From Coccinella septempunctata (lineage: Eukaryota > Arthropoda > Insecta > Coleoptera > Coccinellidae): 64,000 nucleotides of DNA. Position numbers and translations under genes: made by a program. The stretch covers positions 50,060,270 to 50,124,269 of the forward strand of contig NC_058189.1 in the NCBI RefSeq assembly GCF_907165205.1, read 5' to 3'. The notes below the pieces were generated by a model that did no database searches, was not told the DNA's origin, and was given only the letters and a program-made list of their open reading frames with translations. Shown here piece after piece: positions 21,041 to 33,100 of this stretch (within the stretch, counting starts at the first letter, position 1; the number at the start of each line of letters is the position of its first letter).

Positions 21041-21346
21041 TTGACCGTTGTAATAAACATAATAAGAGGAGGCAAACTAGAAGTCGATACATTTAAACTC
21101 ATGGAAGGTGCAGAAATCGAAGCATTAAGGGGTAGAGACACGTACAAGAATCTGGGGATCAAACAGGCTAGAAGGATCGATCAGAGCCAGATGAAGAAAG
21201 GATGGTCTAACCAGCAAGAATCTGATCACAGCGTTATAACGTACGCTTGCTCAGCACTGAACTACAAATGGGTCGGAAACGAGGTCCTAAATCATGGTCA
21301 GCATCTACTCTTTGTCGACGAAATGGAATTTCTCTTAGTACTTTGA
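21041..21346 (+). pseudogene. LINE RT-thumb fragment (R2/R4/NeSL-like)
   Basis: 101 codons containing GRDTYKNLGIKQARRIDQSQ and, after an apparent internal deletion, VITYACSALNYKWVGNE. The order 'DTYKYLGI...Q' then 'INTYAxxVLxYxxG' is characteristic of the RT thumb of non-LTR retrotransposons with a restriction-like endonuclease. It is short, lacks the catalytic region and is not functional. It lies upstream of ZIP gene A. Confidence 0.6.
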
Positions 21347-21597
21347 GTGATCTCGTGTCTCGACAGCTATGGTCATTGACACGAGATCACATTGAGAGTA
21401 GACAATAGTTAGTTCAATTTGAAACGTAATATTTGTTGGTTGTTCAATTTTGATATTTGATGAATTGTACCTGATCATCTGTTTGTTCGGGTTGTTGAGA
21501 ATCCATGAACAATTCATGAAATGTAAAAATTATTCATCGGAACATCAAATTTTAGTTTCCTTCTCTGTTTTCCGGAAGTGATAGAGTAATCTAACAA

Positions 21598-21842
21598 TAT
21601 GGCGTCCGTGGCTTGGTATTTGAAGCGTCGTCTTAGTACCGCAAGGTACTGAGATCGATCCTGGGCTAGAGAAGAACTTTTCTAGTCGATACGGGTACAG
21701 GCCATCCTTCTCTTCTTCTTTTTTTACGTGCGGTACCTGTCAACGGGCTGAACTGAGACCTAGTAACCCAATGCTCATCCGCTTGCAGTTGAAGAGACTC
21801 CATTGAACTAAAGACTTTACTTTACTTTACTTTAACTTTAGT
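21598..21842 (+). mobile_element. tRNA-derived SINE
   Basis: The head GGCGTCCGTGGCTTGGTA contains an A-box-like TGGCTTGGTA, and GAGATCGATCC about 45 bases on is B-box-like, so it looks like a tRNA-derived pol III promoter. A body of about 130 bp follows and the element ends in an ACTTT-type simple repeat (TTTACTTTACTTTACTTTAA). A functional tRNA is excluded by the lack of a cloverleaf and the tail. Confidence 0.6.
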
Positions 21843-22310
21843 TCATTAAACAAGTCGCCAGTCAACTGACTGACTCAGCTGTTTCCTCTCAAGAGCCAGG
21901 AGTTCTTTGAACTCAACGCAGAGGACGCTCTCTAAATGAAAAGCCATGACTGCTGCTCCATTCAGAGGAAAATTTCCTGTCTAGCCATCTATTAAAGAAG
22001 TTCTTGATAGATGTACGACAGATGGGCAGCGCCGATCCCGGACCAACAAGATTTGAGCGGGCTGCTCGCTTAGCAAGCATGTCTGCCTTCTCGTTTCTCT
22101 CGTGCGCCGGACACCAGATAACTTCCATAATGTTACCAGATTTCAGGTCTCGCAGAGCCTCCCTGCATTCCTCTACTAGGTGTGAGTTAACCCTGGCCGT
22201 CCTTCACTGTTGGGTTAAAATTAACACTCTGTGCCTAAGGACACAGTATCAAACCCTACACAGAACACAACTGGTTTTCCGAACTCGTACAAACTCACAG
22301 AGCATCTAAG
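21843..22310 (-). pseudogene. LINE RNase H C-terminal fragment
   Basis: On the minus strand VNSHLVEECREALRDL, then VIWCPAHERNEKADMLAKRA (the RNase H His-Glu-x-Asn-Glu-x-Ala-Asp motif), then SIKNFFNRWLDRKF and LLALERKQLSQSVDW. The latter resembles the post-RNase H segment in 3505-4655, so both may be one LINE family. The upstream RT is absent. Confidence 0.7.
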
Positions 22311-22634
22311 GGGTACTTCGGTAGGTACCTAGTGAGAATCAGGAAAATAAAATTCTATAATGATATACTCGTAGTTCGAATTTGTTGTTTTTCCTTGATA
22401 ACTCTAAAAGTTTCCATTTTAGGTTTAGAGTTGATTGAGGTAAAACCACCTCTTTCTCGAATAGAATCCGATGAAATATAAAAAAATGTTGTTTGCAAAT
22501 TGAAAATCTTGAGTTTTGATAAGTTCGATATTTCCAAATTGATTATCTCATCATAAACATTCTGTACATTCTCCGTCCAAAAAAAAATAGTGTTTTAATA
22601 CTACATAATAGCATTAATAGCAGAACTGACCCCA

Positions 22635-22877
22635 GGTTTCATAAAGCTTGATCGGAGAATCAACTCTTGATTGACTAATAGACGTCAATTTGTTTTCAAT
22701 CAATCATTCAGTCATGATCATTCAGAATATCATTCTCGCATCAAATTTTGATGTTCATATGTCCATTCAATTATTTTCAATTGCTACTTCAGAAATGAGA
22801 AGTTTTCAATGATTTCGTTTTAGAAATCGAGTAGCTGTCAAATCGTTGATCGGACAATCAAAGTTTTATGAAACCCG
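22635..22877. mobile_element. Short TIR MITE, copy 2
   Basis: Ends AGGTTTCATAAAGCTTGATC and CAATCAAAGTTTTATGAAACCC (last bases as inverted match). The interior is shared with 55-247 and 46701-46941, including TCATGATCATTCAGAATATC. Confidence 0.7.
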
Positions 22878-23037
22878 CTGTGAAAGTAGTACCGGCAGAA
22901 ATATAGAACAAGAGTGAACTCCCATTTTCACCATTTTTTCCATAAGAATCTCAATAACTCATAAACGTTGACTTTTTACCCAAAGTAAGACATACTGTTG
23001 AAATTGCCATAGAATAAGCTATCTAATAATGAAAATA

Positions 23038-23341
23038 TACAGGGTGGGCCATCCATAACTTCCCACCCCGAATTTTGAGCTTTGGGATGGAATAACGAAA
23101 AAACGCTCAGATAGGTCGAATTTTGCCTTACCAACAAGGTGCTGCTCGACCCCTTTTCCCTATTCAAAAATGAGAGCTGTTAGGGGTTGCGGCTATAGGG
23201 GTAGTGATATCAAACTCATTTGAACACCCTCATTTTTCCCCTTTTCAACAAAATTTGACCTGTCTGAGCCTTTTGTCGTTATTCCATCCCAAAGCTCAAA
23301 ATTCGGGGTGAGAAGTTATGTTATGGATGGCCCACCCTGTT
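23038..23341. mobile_element. Foldback MITE, TACAGGGTGGGCCATCC ends
   Basis: 304 bp. The left TACAGGGTGGGCCATCCATA and right TATGGATGGCCCACCCTGTT are inverted. The inner arms share GAATTTTGAGCTTTGGGATG and its complement. Non-coding. Confidence 0.8.
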
Positions 23342-23776
23342 TACTCAGTGTGTTATTCGAAATAAGCCTTTTCTGGTAGCTCCGGGAGCTCAAGAAGTTG
23401 GAAAAATTTTTATGCAGTGAGTTCATTGTCGAAAACCCCAACATGCAAATTTCTAGCATAAAATTGTGAAGGAGATTTTGAGATTTTCGTCAAACAAATT
23501 CTTTTTTCTCAGTTTATAGTTTTTTTCCTCAATTCGGATGATTGGTTGTCGAAACTGGATTCAAGTGTGTTAATCAAAATCAATTTTAGGTCAATAAATG
23601 TCATGAAGTATAAGGTAGTATTTATGAAAAAAATTCCGACTATGTTCTGAATCAGCTAATAAAACAGAGCAATATTTTTTGAATCCGAACTTCTTGGCTC
23701 TTTATACGATCAAAACTAATAGAAGGAAATATAATATATGGAGAGCCACAACTATGATATCTTGCCTTCTCCATCA

Positions 23777-24575
23777 TACACTCCGTAAAGTATGGAACAG
23801 AGTCATTTTTAGCTGAACAGACCGTTTTAAGAAATAATCCTGAAACACGTCGATTTTTGATTTTAATTTACCGTATTTTAAAATAATAATCTAATATATA
23901 GGGTGAATTACTTTCGAGTAATGACGTCACCGTCATTTTTTTTAAATGGAACATCCCCATTTTGTCTCAATTTTCAGATCACACTAGCTGAGCTGATTCC
24001 AAAAATGTATCACATGTTGATTCCAATTGGTACAGGTGGACAAAAATACAATACTTTTGTGTGTGCTCATAGGGAAACGCGTAACATTCTTTATTAGTCA
24101 AATTAACAATATTAACAAAAATACTTATTGTCTAGCGGAAATTGGTTTAAATGTAACAAACTACAGGGTGTTACATTTTTAGATTAATAAAAATGAGCTG
24201 TTTCCAAACATGTTTGGTACTTGTGGTCTAGCAGACAGAATATGAAATTTATAAAGTCATGTATTACGTCAATAATAATACTATTAGTATCATATTGTAT
24301 TTTTGTTCAGCCTGTACCAATTGGAATAAACATGTGATACATTTTTGGAATCAGCTCAGCTAGAGTAATCCAAAAATTGAGACGAAATGGGGTTGTTCCA
24401 TTAAAAAAAAAATGACGGTGACGTCATTACTCGAAAGTAATTCACCCTGTTTATTAGATTACTATTTTAAAATAAAGTAAATTAAAATCAAAAATCGACA
24501 TGTTTCAGGATTATTTCTTAAAACGGTCTGTTCAGCTAAAAATGACTTGATTCCATACTTTACGGTCACAGTGTA
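23777..24575. mobile_element. Long palindromic (foldback) element
   Basis: Arms of about 280 bp: the left starts TACACTCCGTAAAGTATGGA and the right ends TCCATACTTTACGGTCACAG plus TGTA. The inner arms mirror AGTAATGACGTCACCGTCAT and ATGTATCACATGTTGATTCC. The central spacer is about 230 bp. The short open frames are parts of the palindrome, not genes. Confidence 0.85.
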
Positions 24576-26111
24576 TACAGTGGCTAAAAATGCAACATTG
24601 ATACTAAGAGAACTAATCCAAGTTGAACTGAAAATCAGAAATAATTTTCTGAATGAATTTTGTGTGAAGGTTATCGAAATTGATATGTTATAGAATCAAC
24701 CTACTAGGTGGGAAAAGTCCTCTCTGTGGGAAACAGATTTGTTTTTTGTGTAAATCCTTTCATTTTGAGTTTATATATCCAGGTTAGTTAATTCAACTTC
24801 TATTCTTCGTAACCAATTTGAAATGAAGAAAAACTTTACCGTGCTATAAGGACGACAGACATATGTCCTTAAAAATTGAGTGAACGTTCATTTCACCGTG
24901 GAAAATAGTAAAACTAACATCTTCACAAGAAAGTCGTAATCGAAGATTTGCTCAAAGGATGCAAATTATGAAAACTTCACTAAACTTTCCCCATGTTCAC
25001 GAGATAGATTAAAATATTTTCAACAGTTTAAGACATTTTTTTATGAAAAAATCTTATTGAAACACCAAAATATTCTCCGTTCCTCGATGTAAACAAAGAA
25101 AAGTGCATTCACTTTTTATTTACAAAAATTGACACCAGGGAGCGTATCGCTTGTTTAGAATTCCCAATACGTTCCGAATTTTCGGAAACCTTTCTTTCCT
25201 TCGTATCCACTCATTCAGTAATTCTTGCTCCGTTTCCCGGTTTCCGAAAAAAAAATGTTTTAAAAGCTTCAGCTGAAAAAAAAACTGTTTTGGCCTGTCG
25301 AAAATGCTCAACGGTCCAATTGTTTACAGTAACAAATAGCGTAAAACGCACCCACCAATTAGTCCAGTACATTAACTGCGATGGGAGAAATAAGCATTCG
25401 GAAAGTCGTTTCATCATCCCCCGTGATGTTTTAAGCTCGCTCGGAGCTGGTGGCCTTAATTAACTCGACATATCATTTCATCCACCTCATTTCCGTCGGA
25501 CGAGTTCGAGAATAGAATTATAACAATTAACAAACCTTGAAAAATGAGTTCAAGTTCCCCCATCCTAGGTGGCGCTGGTGGAAAACTTATAATGGAGTTA
25601 ATATTTTTTCATTTATTTCAGGTTTCGGAGTTGAGTGCTCTCGATTCCAGTGGACGATAAAATTTGATTAAACCTATGGGGCTTAAATGTTTTACCCGAA
25701 TAACCGATGAAAAATTGAACGAGTATTAATTTTCGCGGAATTTATTCGGGAAGTTTTTCTTGCTCGGTTTCACATTATCGCATGTAGTTTTTTCATGCAT
25801 GTAATAATAGAATAAAGAAATATTATTTCTGTGTGATATTTATAAAGGCTATGTATGCACAGGTTCACCACGAATATTTTCAAGACGTGGTTTTAGGGGT
25901 CGAAAGAAAAAACTTTTAACCATTTATGCCCTTCGTTATGGTGCCGAAATAAATCTGGATTTTTTCGATTATTTTGTAAAAGGAGCTCACTGTACAGTGT
26001 GATTGATTATGAATCCCTCAACATTTTTGCGCCACTGTCCGGAAAAAAAGGCTTACATTGTTTTTGATATAGATACTGGTATAGGTTTCTCATAAAGAAC
26101 ACTTGGGTATA
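24576..26111. other. Intergenic stretch, no gene seen
   Basis: No recognisable coding motif. The part around 25090-25510 is less AT-rich and not obviously repetitive; overlapping minus-strand frames there have low-complexity Phe/Lys content and no family match. Confidence 0.35.
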
Positions 26112-26711
26112 TACAGGGGTGTTTCTGAATTGATGCGAAAGATTTCAAAGGGTGATTATTTAGCAAAAATTAAGGAGGGTCTTTTATACAGGGTGGTCCA
26201 GATCGTAACCAAGAAATCTTAACCACGTATTCTACATCAAAAATAAGCCCTAGTTTGTCGTATAAACATATGTCGAGAAATGTTTCCTCTCCAAGATACG
26301 GGGTGTTGAAATTATAGAAAAAAAAATGTTTTTTATCAATAACTTTCACACTGCTTGAAATATTTTTATGAAATTTGAAACATAGGTTTTGAGCGTTAAG
26401 GAGCACTTTTTGTATAATATCATTTCTTTTCTATTCTACCAGTGGCGTCCGTACTGCAACGAGACTGAATATTTTCAGATAAAAAAATGATACGCCACTG
26501 TTTTTACCGACACTAAAAATAATTATTCAAATATTTATTTAATTTGGAGCAAATTCGGTCTCTTGACTTTTTGCTGTGCGAGGCATCGTTTCCGGTTAAA
26601 AAAATAAAACACTTTCTCATGCATGAAGAAATTGCCAAAATTTGAAATAGCAATAAAAAGCTTACTACGGTCTTGTAGCAATTTTCTAAGATTAGATAAA
26701 TTCAACACACA

Positions 26712-26867
26712 CCTCCTGTGAACTCAAGGGAAGAACTCAAAGGCCGTATTCAAAATGCTTGCGACGAATTAAGAAATCGAAATTTAGCTGCTGCTGTCGG
26801 ATCTGTTAGACGTCGATGTGAATTATGTGTTCAGCAAAATGGTTTATACTTCGAACATCTTCTTTAA
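26712..26867 (+). pseudogene. Mariner/IS630-type transposase C-terminal remnant
   Basis: A 51-codon open frame ending in TAA, without a start: SREELKGRIQNACDEL, then VGSVRRRCELC, then NGLYFEHLL-stop. The sequence 'RI..AC......V..S..RR...C...NG..FEHLL' is the usual end of insect Tc1/mariner-superfamily transposases. The catalytic part is missing, so the element is non-autonomous. Confidence 0.65.
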
Positions 26868-26952
26868 GTTCGTTTTGAGTGTGGTTATTGATGTTTATTT
26901 TTTTTTAGTTACACGTTTCGTTCACAAAAATAGTCTTATTATTATTATATAC

Positions 26953-27222
26953 TGTTATGGTTTGAGTTTTTCCAATATAATATTGTTTTGTTGGATTGGA
27001 GAGAGTTATTTAAGGAGAAAAAAGAGAAAAAAATGGAGAAATCATAAAAAGTTCAAGAAAAAAGATTTAGGTTAATAATTGATGATTTTTTTTTGTGTGT
27101 GTAATATTCAGTTTGTTAAATTTAAACGGTTTATTCCCAAAATTTTCAATTTGGGGAATAAATATTTTAATTTTGGGGATTTTGTTATGGTTTGAGTTTT
27201 TCCAATATAATATTGTTTTGTT
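26953..27222 (+). repeat. 40-bp direct repeat pair
   Basis: TGTTATGGTTTGAGTTTTTC and the 20 bases after it occur identically at 26953-26992 and 27183-27222. They lie inside the inner mariner-like element and bound about 190 bp. Confidence 0.8.
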
Positions 27223-28386
27223 CAGTTTGTCCAATGAGTAATAGGAATTAGAAGAAATTTTTGTTAATTTATAAGAAATTTATTCATCATAGATGCTATG
27301 TTAGAAAGTTTTGGGATGGCATGGAGACATAAAAAAAAAAGATAGAATTGTCAGTCAGAATATTTTAGGAGAAAAGTCAGTGGAGAATTGAATGAATTGT
27401 TTTCTTTTTCATAAGTTACGATTTCGTTGATTGTGATAACAAATTAATTTATAATAAAAAAATAAAGGTATAATAAACGGATCGTAACAATACCTACCAT
27501 ATCAAATTTTGGCGATTTCTTCATGCATGAAAATGTGTTTTATTTTTTTAACCGGAAGCGGTGCCTCGTACAGCAAAAAGTCAGGAGGCCGAACCTATGT
27601 CTCAAATTTCATAAAAATATTTCAAGCAGTGTGAAAGTTATTAATAAAAAATATTTTTTTTTGTTTAATTTTAACTCCCCGTATCTCGGAAAGGAAACAT
27701 TTCTCGACATATGTTTATATGACAAACTAGGGCTTATTTACGATCTGTACCACCCTGTATAACTTTTTGTTCAACACCCTTTTCCCTCTAAGTTACAGCC
27801 CTTTAAAATTAGGTAAAAAAATGTTTTTATTTAATATATCCACTTTGGAAATCAGAAGAAAATCAGGAGAATAAAACTATATGTCATACGACTTCATTTG
27901 ACAGCAGCTTACGTGAATTTTTTTCAATACTTGATAACCTCTCTGTGAATTTGTGGGAAAAGAGTCTGAGCAGTATATTATTTTTTTGTGATCAAATAAC
28001 TTCATGATAAAAAATCGAGACATAAAAAAGTTGAAGATTGAGTCTGTATTTTCAAATCAATTCTTTAAATAGGAAAATATAGGAGCATTAAAAAGTTCTG
28101 ATGCAAAATATTATAGGGGTTGTTCTTTACAGCCTCTTGTGATTGCATTTTAGGGTAAGAAAAACACTTAAAAACTGCCATTTTATTAGCATCAGTCATC
28201 TGCTTCATTCTTCAAAATTTTTTCAAAGTGCACGTTGAATAAAAACATTTTTTTTGCATGATTTTGAATAGCTGTAACTTGTAGAGAAAAAGGAGTTGAA
28301 CAAAAAGTTATATGAAAGACCCTACCTAATTTTTGCTAAAGAATCACCCATTGAAATCTTTCGCATCAATTCAGAAACACCCTGCA

Positions 28387-29516
28387 CACTTCATTCAACA
28401 GCAACACGTTTCGGGAATTCAAAGATTCCCTGTACGATTGTATCAAAAGTGAAATTTTGTGTTCATATAACCTTCATTTATTCTGTGATTCGCACCGAGG
28501 ACTAGATTTTCTTCCTCTTTTATTTCGCTGATCCGATTAAAAGTTGTAATCTCAAGTGGAAATTAAAAGTATGGTTTTTGTTTTCAGGCCAAACTTTTAA
28601 TATTTTCATTATGGCAAAAATATTTCATTCACCAGTAAAACATGAATTAAGTTTGAAAATCTTTCAACCTGTTCGGTCCAAAATTTCTTCATCATATCGG
28701 CCTAACCAATTTTGAACCACCTCAATTCATCTCAAAAAATAACCATGAGTATTTATTAAGGGGGCTTATTGAAAGTATCTTGGGGACTAGTAGACTTAGA
28801 GAAAAAATCTTCAAGGACCCCGATATCTTTTCGAAATAATTAGACATCAGGAAGCAAATCATGGATATCTTGATTAATTCTCGAGTTACAGGGCGTTTCC
28901 CCCATAAAGAGTCAGTGGTTTGCAAATGAGACATCCTATATTTTTCAAGGCAAATTTTTCGAAAAGCATCTCGTTACCGGGTCTTCAAAACTGTCATCTG
29001 TTTCAAACATATTTAGTTTTTCGACTTAATTTTTGACATGGGACCCCTTTTATATAAACTTTAAATATTGGACTTCTCTGTCGTCCTATGTTGCGTTTCT
29101 AACGAAGTTGAGATTCAATTCATGTGTATTCTTCAGTCAGTTAAAACTTTCAGATAACTGCTACTTCTTATATGATATCTTTATTGAAGAATATTACACA
29201 ATAGACACAAAATGAATTAAATCTCTAAATAAATGAAAAATATCAATAAAGGTATAAAGTAAAGAATGAATAACATGAGCATCACATGAAACATAAAAAT
29301 TACTGTTTTGAAATTTTTCGAATATCTCGACATAAACCAAGATATAGCGAGATATCATTTTTCAAAAAGGATCTGTAACTCGAGGATGAATCAAGATATA
29401 TCTACGATACTTAACCTGTACTCACTACATATCTCTACTATCCAGAAACTTTCAAACAATTTCAAACAATTACGTGAGAAAAACAAAGAAGTAACTGAAT
29501 GTTTTTTCAACGACCT
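28387..29516. other. Sequence between foldback element and ZIP gene B, no gene seen
   Basis: AT-rich. Around 28830-28940 a stretch ends in CGGGG..GCAAATGAGACATCCTATA, typical of a decayed foldback arm, but no partner was found. Open frames here are short and unlike known proteins. Confidence 0.35.
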
Positions 29517-29522
29517 TTTATT
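29517..29522 (-). terminator. Polyadenylation signal candidate for ZIP gene B
   Basis: AATAAA on the minus strand about 110 bases beyond the gene B stop codon (29633-29635), similar spacing to gene A. Confidence 0.5.
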
Positions 29523-29632
29523 TATATTTATGAGTGAATATAAAATGTATAAATAAGACTCGTTTTGGTCAGGTATTCTATAAAATTCGAACGTATGGGA
29601 AATCCTTGTTTTTTTTTCAGTTCAAGTGTTCA

Positions 29633-30117
29633 TCAAACGTCTGGTTTTGAAATATTTGTTTCCTTGTGGTTCATCCATGTATCAATTTCTTCATAGTGGT
29701 TTCTCACAAAGGATTTATCCAAAAACAGAAAATATTCCAGAGCACACATTACAATGAAACCTGTTATCATTGAAAGACTCCTGGAAACTCTCCAAACCCT
29801 CATTTGTTTCTCCTTCGATAGAGACTCGAAGAAAGTTATATAAAGAATCGTTCCTGTGGAAAGGGCTTCGAAATATCCATCAATTAGGAGCGTTTGCTCT
29901 AATTTTCCCCCTATCAATATACAATATCCTACAAGAATTCCTGCAGGACTAGCTATGGCTTGAATTATGAAGTGGACAATTATCGATTTTCGGCTCGCCC
30001 TCATGGCTAAAAACTGCATTCCGACGCAAAACAAGGTGGTGGCTGAGTGAATCATCATCGCTATTGTGAGGAAGCAGACATTAGATGCTTCTTTGTGTTG
30101 CAATCCTATTGCTATTC
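29633..30117 (-). CDS. ZIP gene B exon 2 (TM4 end to C-terminus)
   Basis: Acceptor TTTTTCAG|GAATAG continues G-IAIGLQ. Carries TM5 to TM8 and ends ETNISKPDV-stop. The tail is about ten residues longer than in gene A. Confidence 0.9.
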
Positions 30118-33100
30118 CTGAAAAAGATGAAGAATATGTTCAATTATCCATTTGGACAAATTAGGTTTCATAATTGTTTATATTAATTCATAGTTTCCCA
30201 ACCACGAACATAATAGTTGGGGAGCCGACGAGGGAAATTCGGGATTTACTCGAGCGTGTCAGATTAATATAAGGGGACATACCTTGGACCCTGTAGAGTA
30301 TCTCTACCAAAAATTAGACCTGTAAATAGGGGGAATTTTCTAGGACAGCCGTCAGAATAGTAGAAAAATAACGATCATTGTACATACTCGAGCGTGTCAG
30401 ATATATGTGGTTAATTACATGTTGAAAAGTATATATTCTCTTAATCTGACAATTTTAGAGTATCGAAAATGTGTGGGAGGTCGCCAAAGTTGCAAAAAAA
30501 AACGTCACGTGTACATTCTCGAGCGCGTTGGCGTTTTTTTTCATTTTGAAGCTAATGATTCAAGAACAACGGAAAAAATATAATATGACAGTTTCAGCAA
30601 GCCGAAACAATAAAAATTGGCCATAAAGGTCACAAAAATCAGTTTTTTGAATTATCTCCTTCCCTGGTCTTCAGATCTTTTTCGCATTCATTATAAAAGT
30701 TGTAAAGCATAACATTTTCTACAAACTTCATCCCAAGCAATTTTTTCTAAGTTCAAACGTTTTTGAGATATATGGCGATTAATGCAAGGTGTTTAGCGAT
30801 ACATGCTGAAGCGTAAATTCATTCGTTGGAGAATAGTTCATTCTAAGGTTCAGTCACAGACAACACTAAAATTGTCGTGACTTATTTCGAAATTATCTTC
30901 ATAGAAATACCTTGTCATTTTGACAATTGGATGAATGTAGATTAGACTGGGATTCTACATTGACCTTGCCCTTTCGCATGTGTGGTTAAGCTTCTTGCCC
31001 TCTAACTCGAGAACGGTTGAGAGTATGTAAAATTGCTTCAGACAAAAGTTGTGTAGAATTTTATTATATACAACTTTCATGATGAATACAAAAACGATTA
31101 GAGGTACAGGCAGGGGAATATTCGAAAGGAAAGGATTTTTATCATCTTCAAAGTGTCAGATTAAGAAAACCCCCCCTGATTAGTGTCAGATTAATGGGTC
31201 AACACGTTTACAACACCGAGATCAGCCATCTGTATGAAAATATGACACGCTCGAGTATTTACAAGTAACGATTTTTTTTACATTTTCAAAGGACCTCTGT
31301 GACCTTGCGTCACATCCAAATTATCCCCCCCAAAAATCTGACACGCTGGAAAACAAAATTTTTTTTACCATTTTCAACCGTACTGGCCGTACGGCCAGTC
31401 CCACCGCGCAAGCTGTCAGATAAGCATGAATTCATTATCAGAGACACGTAGAGCATATACAGTATCTTTATCTGACACGCTCGAGTATGTACACCTGACG
31501 ATTTTTTTTTTACATCATTGAGACCCTTCAGAATTTGGCTATGTGTTTTGTTTTCGATTACGTTTGTGACGAATTTTCAGAAAATTAATCCCATCCTCAG
31601 TTGTTGTAATTAAAGTGATTGAATTGACATGACCCTACTTCAGTTTATTCATTGTACTCTTGAGAGTAACAAGATATAATATTGAAGACAATTTCTTCGT
31701 TTTTCTTAATTTATGCTTTAAGGTTCAAGCGTGCATGAGTTTTCTATTCGAAGAGAATTTGCAATAATTAATATATTCAACACGTCAAAAGCTTTGATGC
31801 TTGTTTTATTTTAACAATATATTGAGTATTTTGAACAATCTGTCGTAGGAATTTGGACAGAATAAATAATCAATTATTATTTCGCCAACGTTTCTGAACT
31901 AATTGTTTCTTTCTCAAGGCTAGAAGAAATAACATTTAACGATTATAAACAAAAGATTGTACATTTAACATTATACCTGATCGTAATATTAATAAAACGT
32001 AATTTTAAAATGGTTAGACAGAGTCAAAAATAAACGAAGAATTTCTCACCTTACTTCATTTTTCGTCAATTTTTTCTACATTGACCAAGTTTGATTGAAA
32101 TTTTGGATTATTTTCATCAGAAAAAGATAATATGATACGTATAAAAAAAGAAAACTATCCTGATTACTCATTCACTTTTTTTCATATTGGACATTCAAAA
32201 GGTTGTTTATAATAAAAACTGCTGAAACGAAACTAGTGACTGCATTCTAACGAAAACTTTTTTGGGAATGAAGAAGGAATTTGGCAAGAGTTTAAAATAC
32301 TTTTTTCATCCATGAATTGTGGAATTCGAAAGTTGCAGGCAAATTGATGTTAGAAATGGATTTTTCCTTTCTTCATACCAAATTTTAAATCATACTAACA
32401 TCTATTACCGGATAGTTTTGCATTTTTCATAGGTATCATATCTTTTTCTGATGAAAATAATCCAAAATTATAATCAAACTTGGTCAACGTAGAAAAAATT
32501 GACAAAAGATGAAGTAAGGTGAGAAATTTTTTGAAAAACACAAGAACTCAAATATCTCAGAAAGTGTTGATTTTTGGTTATCAATAAATATGGCGCAAAC
32601 GACAGCAAATGAGTGATACTAACACCTCCTCCAAGGTTCACGTCTAATTTCTAAACACCCTGTATATATAGAATGATTTTTTTTGTAGGACAATTAATGG
32701 AAAAACAAAAAACTCTGTAGTCACCTCAGGTTTTGAGTTTATGTTTATGGTGTTCGTTGTATTAGGCGTTACATGGACATCCCTACCATTTGCTCACAAG
32801 GCAAACCTGGTCATATTTGAGATTATATTTATTCAAAGATTTTTTGATACTTCAAGAACTTCTTATCTGCGTGGTTAGTATGTCAGAGATTTTTTGCTAC
32901 GCTCTCACTTGTTCGACTTGAATGAAGTTTATATCTCAGAAGTTGTAAGGTTTCTGCTATTGCATCTTTCATCCGGTATTGGTCATTAATCAAATGAAAT
33001 TTAAATCGATTAAAATTCAATCGATATTAATTTATTTTCGTTCAAAATAGGTACTTGCAAATGAACTGTTAGTTTAATGTTGCTGTTAATTTATTTAATT

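Larger units (their letters stand above)
26187..27759 (+). mobile_element. Inner mariner-like TIR element with transposase remnant
   Basis: Tips TACAGGGTGGTCCAGATCGT and ACGATCTGTACCACCCTGTA, flanked by TA at 26185-26186 and 27760-27761. Long inverted arms share CATATGTTTATA, GAGAAATGTTTCC and the GCATGAAGAAAT block. The middle carries a C-terminal transposase fragment (26712-26867) and a 40-bp direct repeat. Confidence 0.8.
26112..28386. mobile_element. Outer foldback element interrupted by a mariner-like element
   Basis: The left arm starts TACAGGGGTGTTTCTGAATT and continues to GGGTCTTT at about 26184. It resumes after the insert at 27760 with TAACTTTTTGTTCAACACCC. The intact right arm (about 28268-28386) contains GTTGAACAAAAAGTTATATG and AAAGACCCTACC uninterrupted, then AATTCAGAAACACCCTGCA. 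The right arm therefore shows the pre-insertion sequence of the left one. Confidence 0.8.

Noticed and set aside
21601..21680. Possible tRNA gene
   Set aside because: A and B boxes are present but no cloverleaf closes and a SINE tail follows.
23903..24097. Open frame with MNYFRVMTSPSFF start
   Set aside because: It is part of the left arm of the palindromic element and is mirrored in the other arm.
25120..25417. Minus-strand frames with charged helices (GNRETEQELLNEW)
   Set aside because: Two frames overlap the same DNA and neither matches a family; they may be a decayed exon but that cannot be supported.
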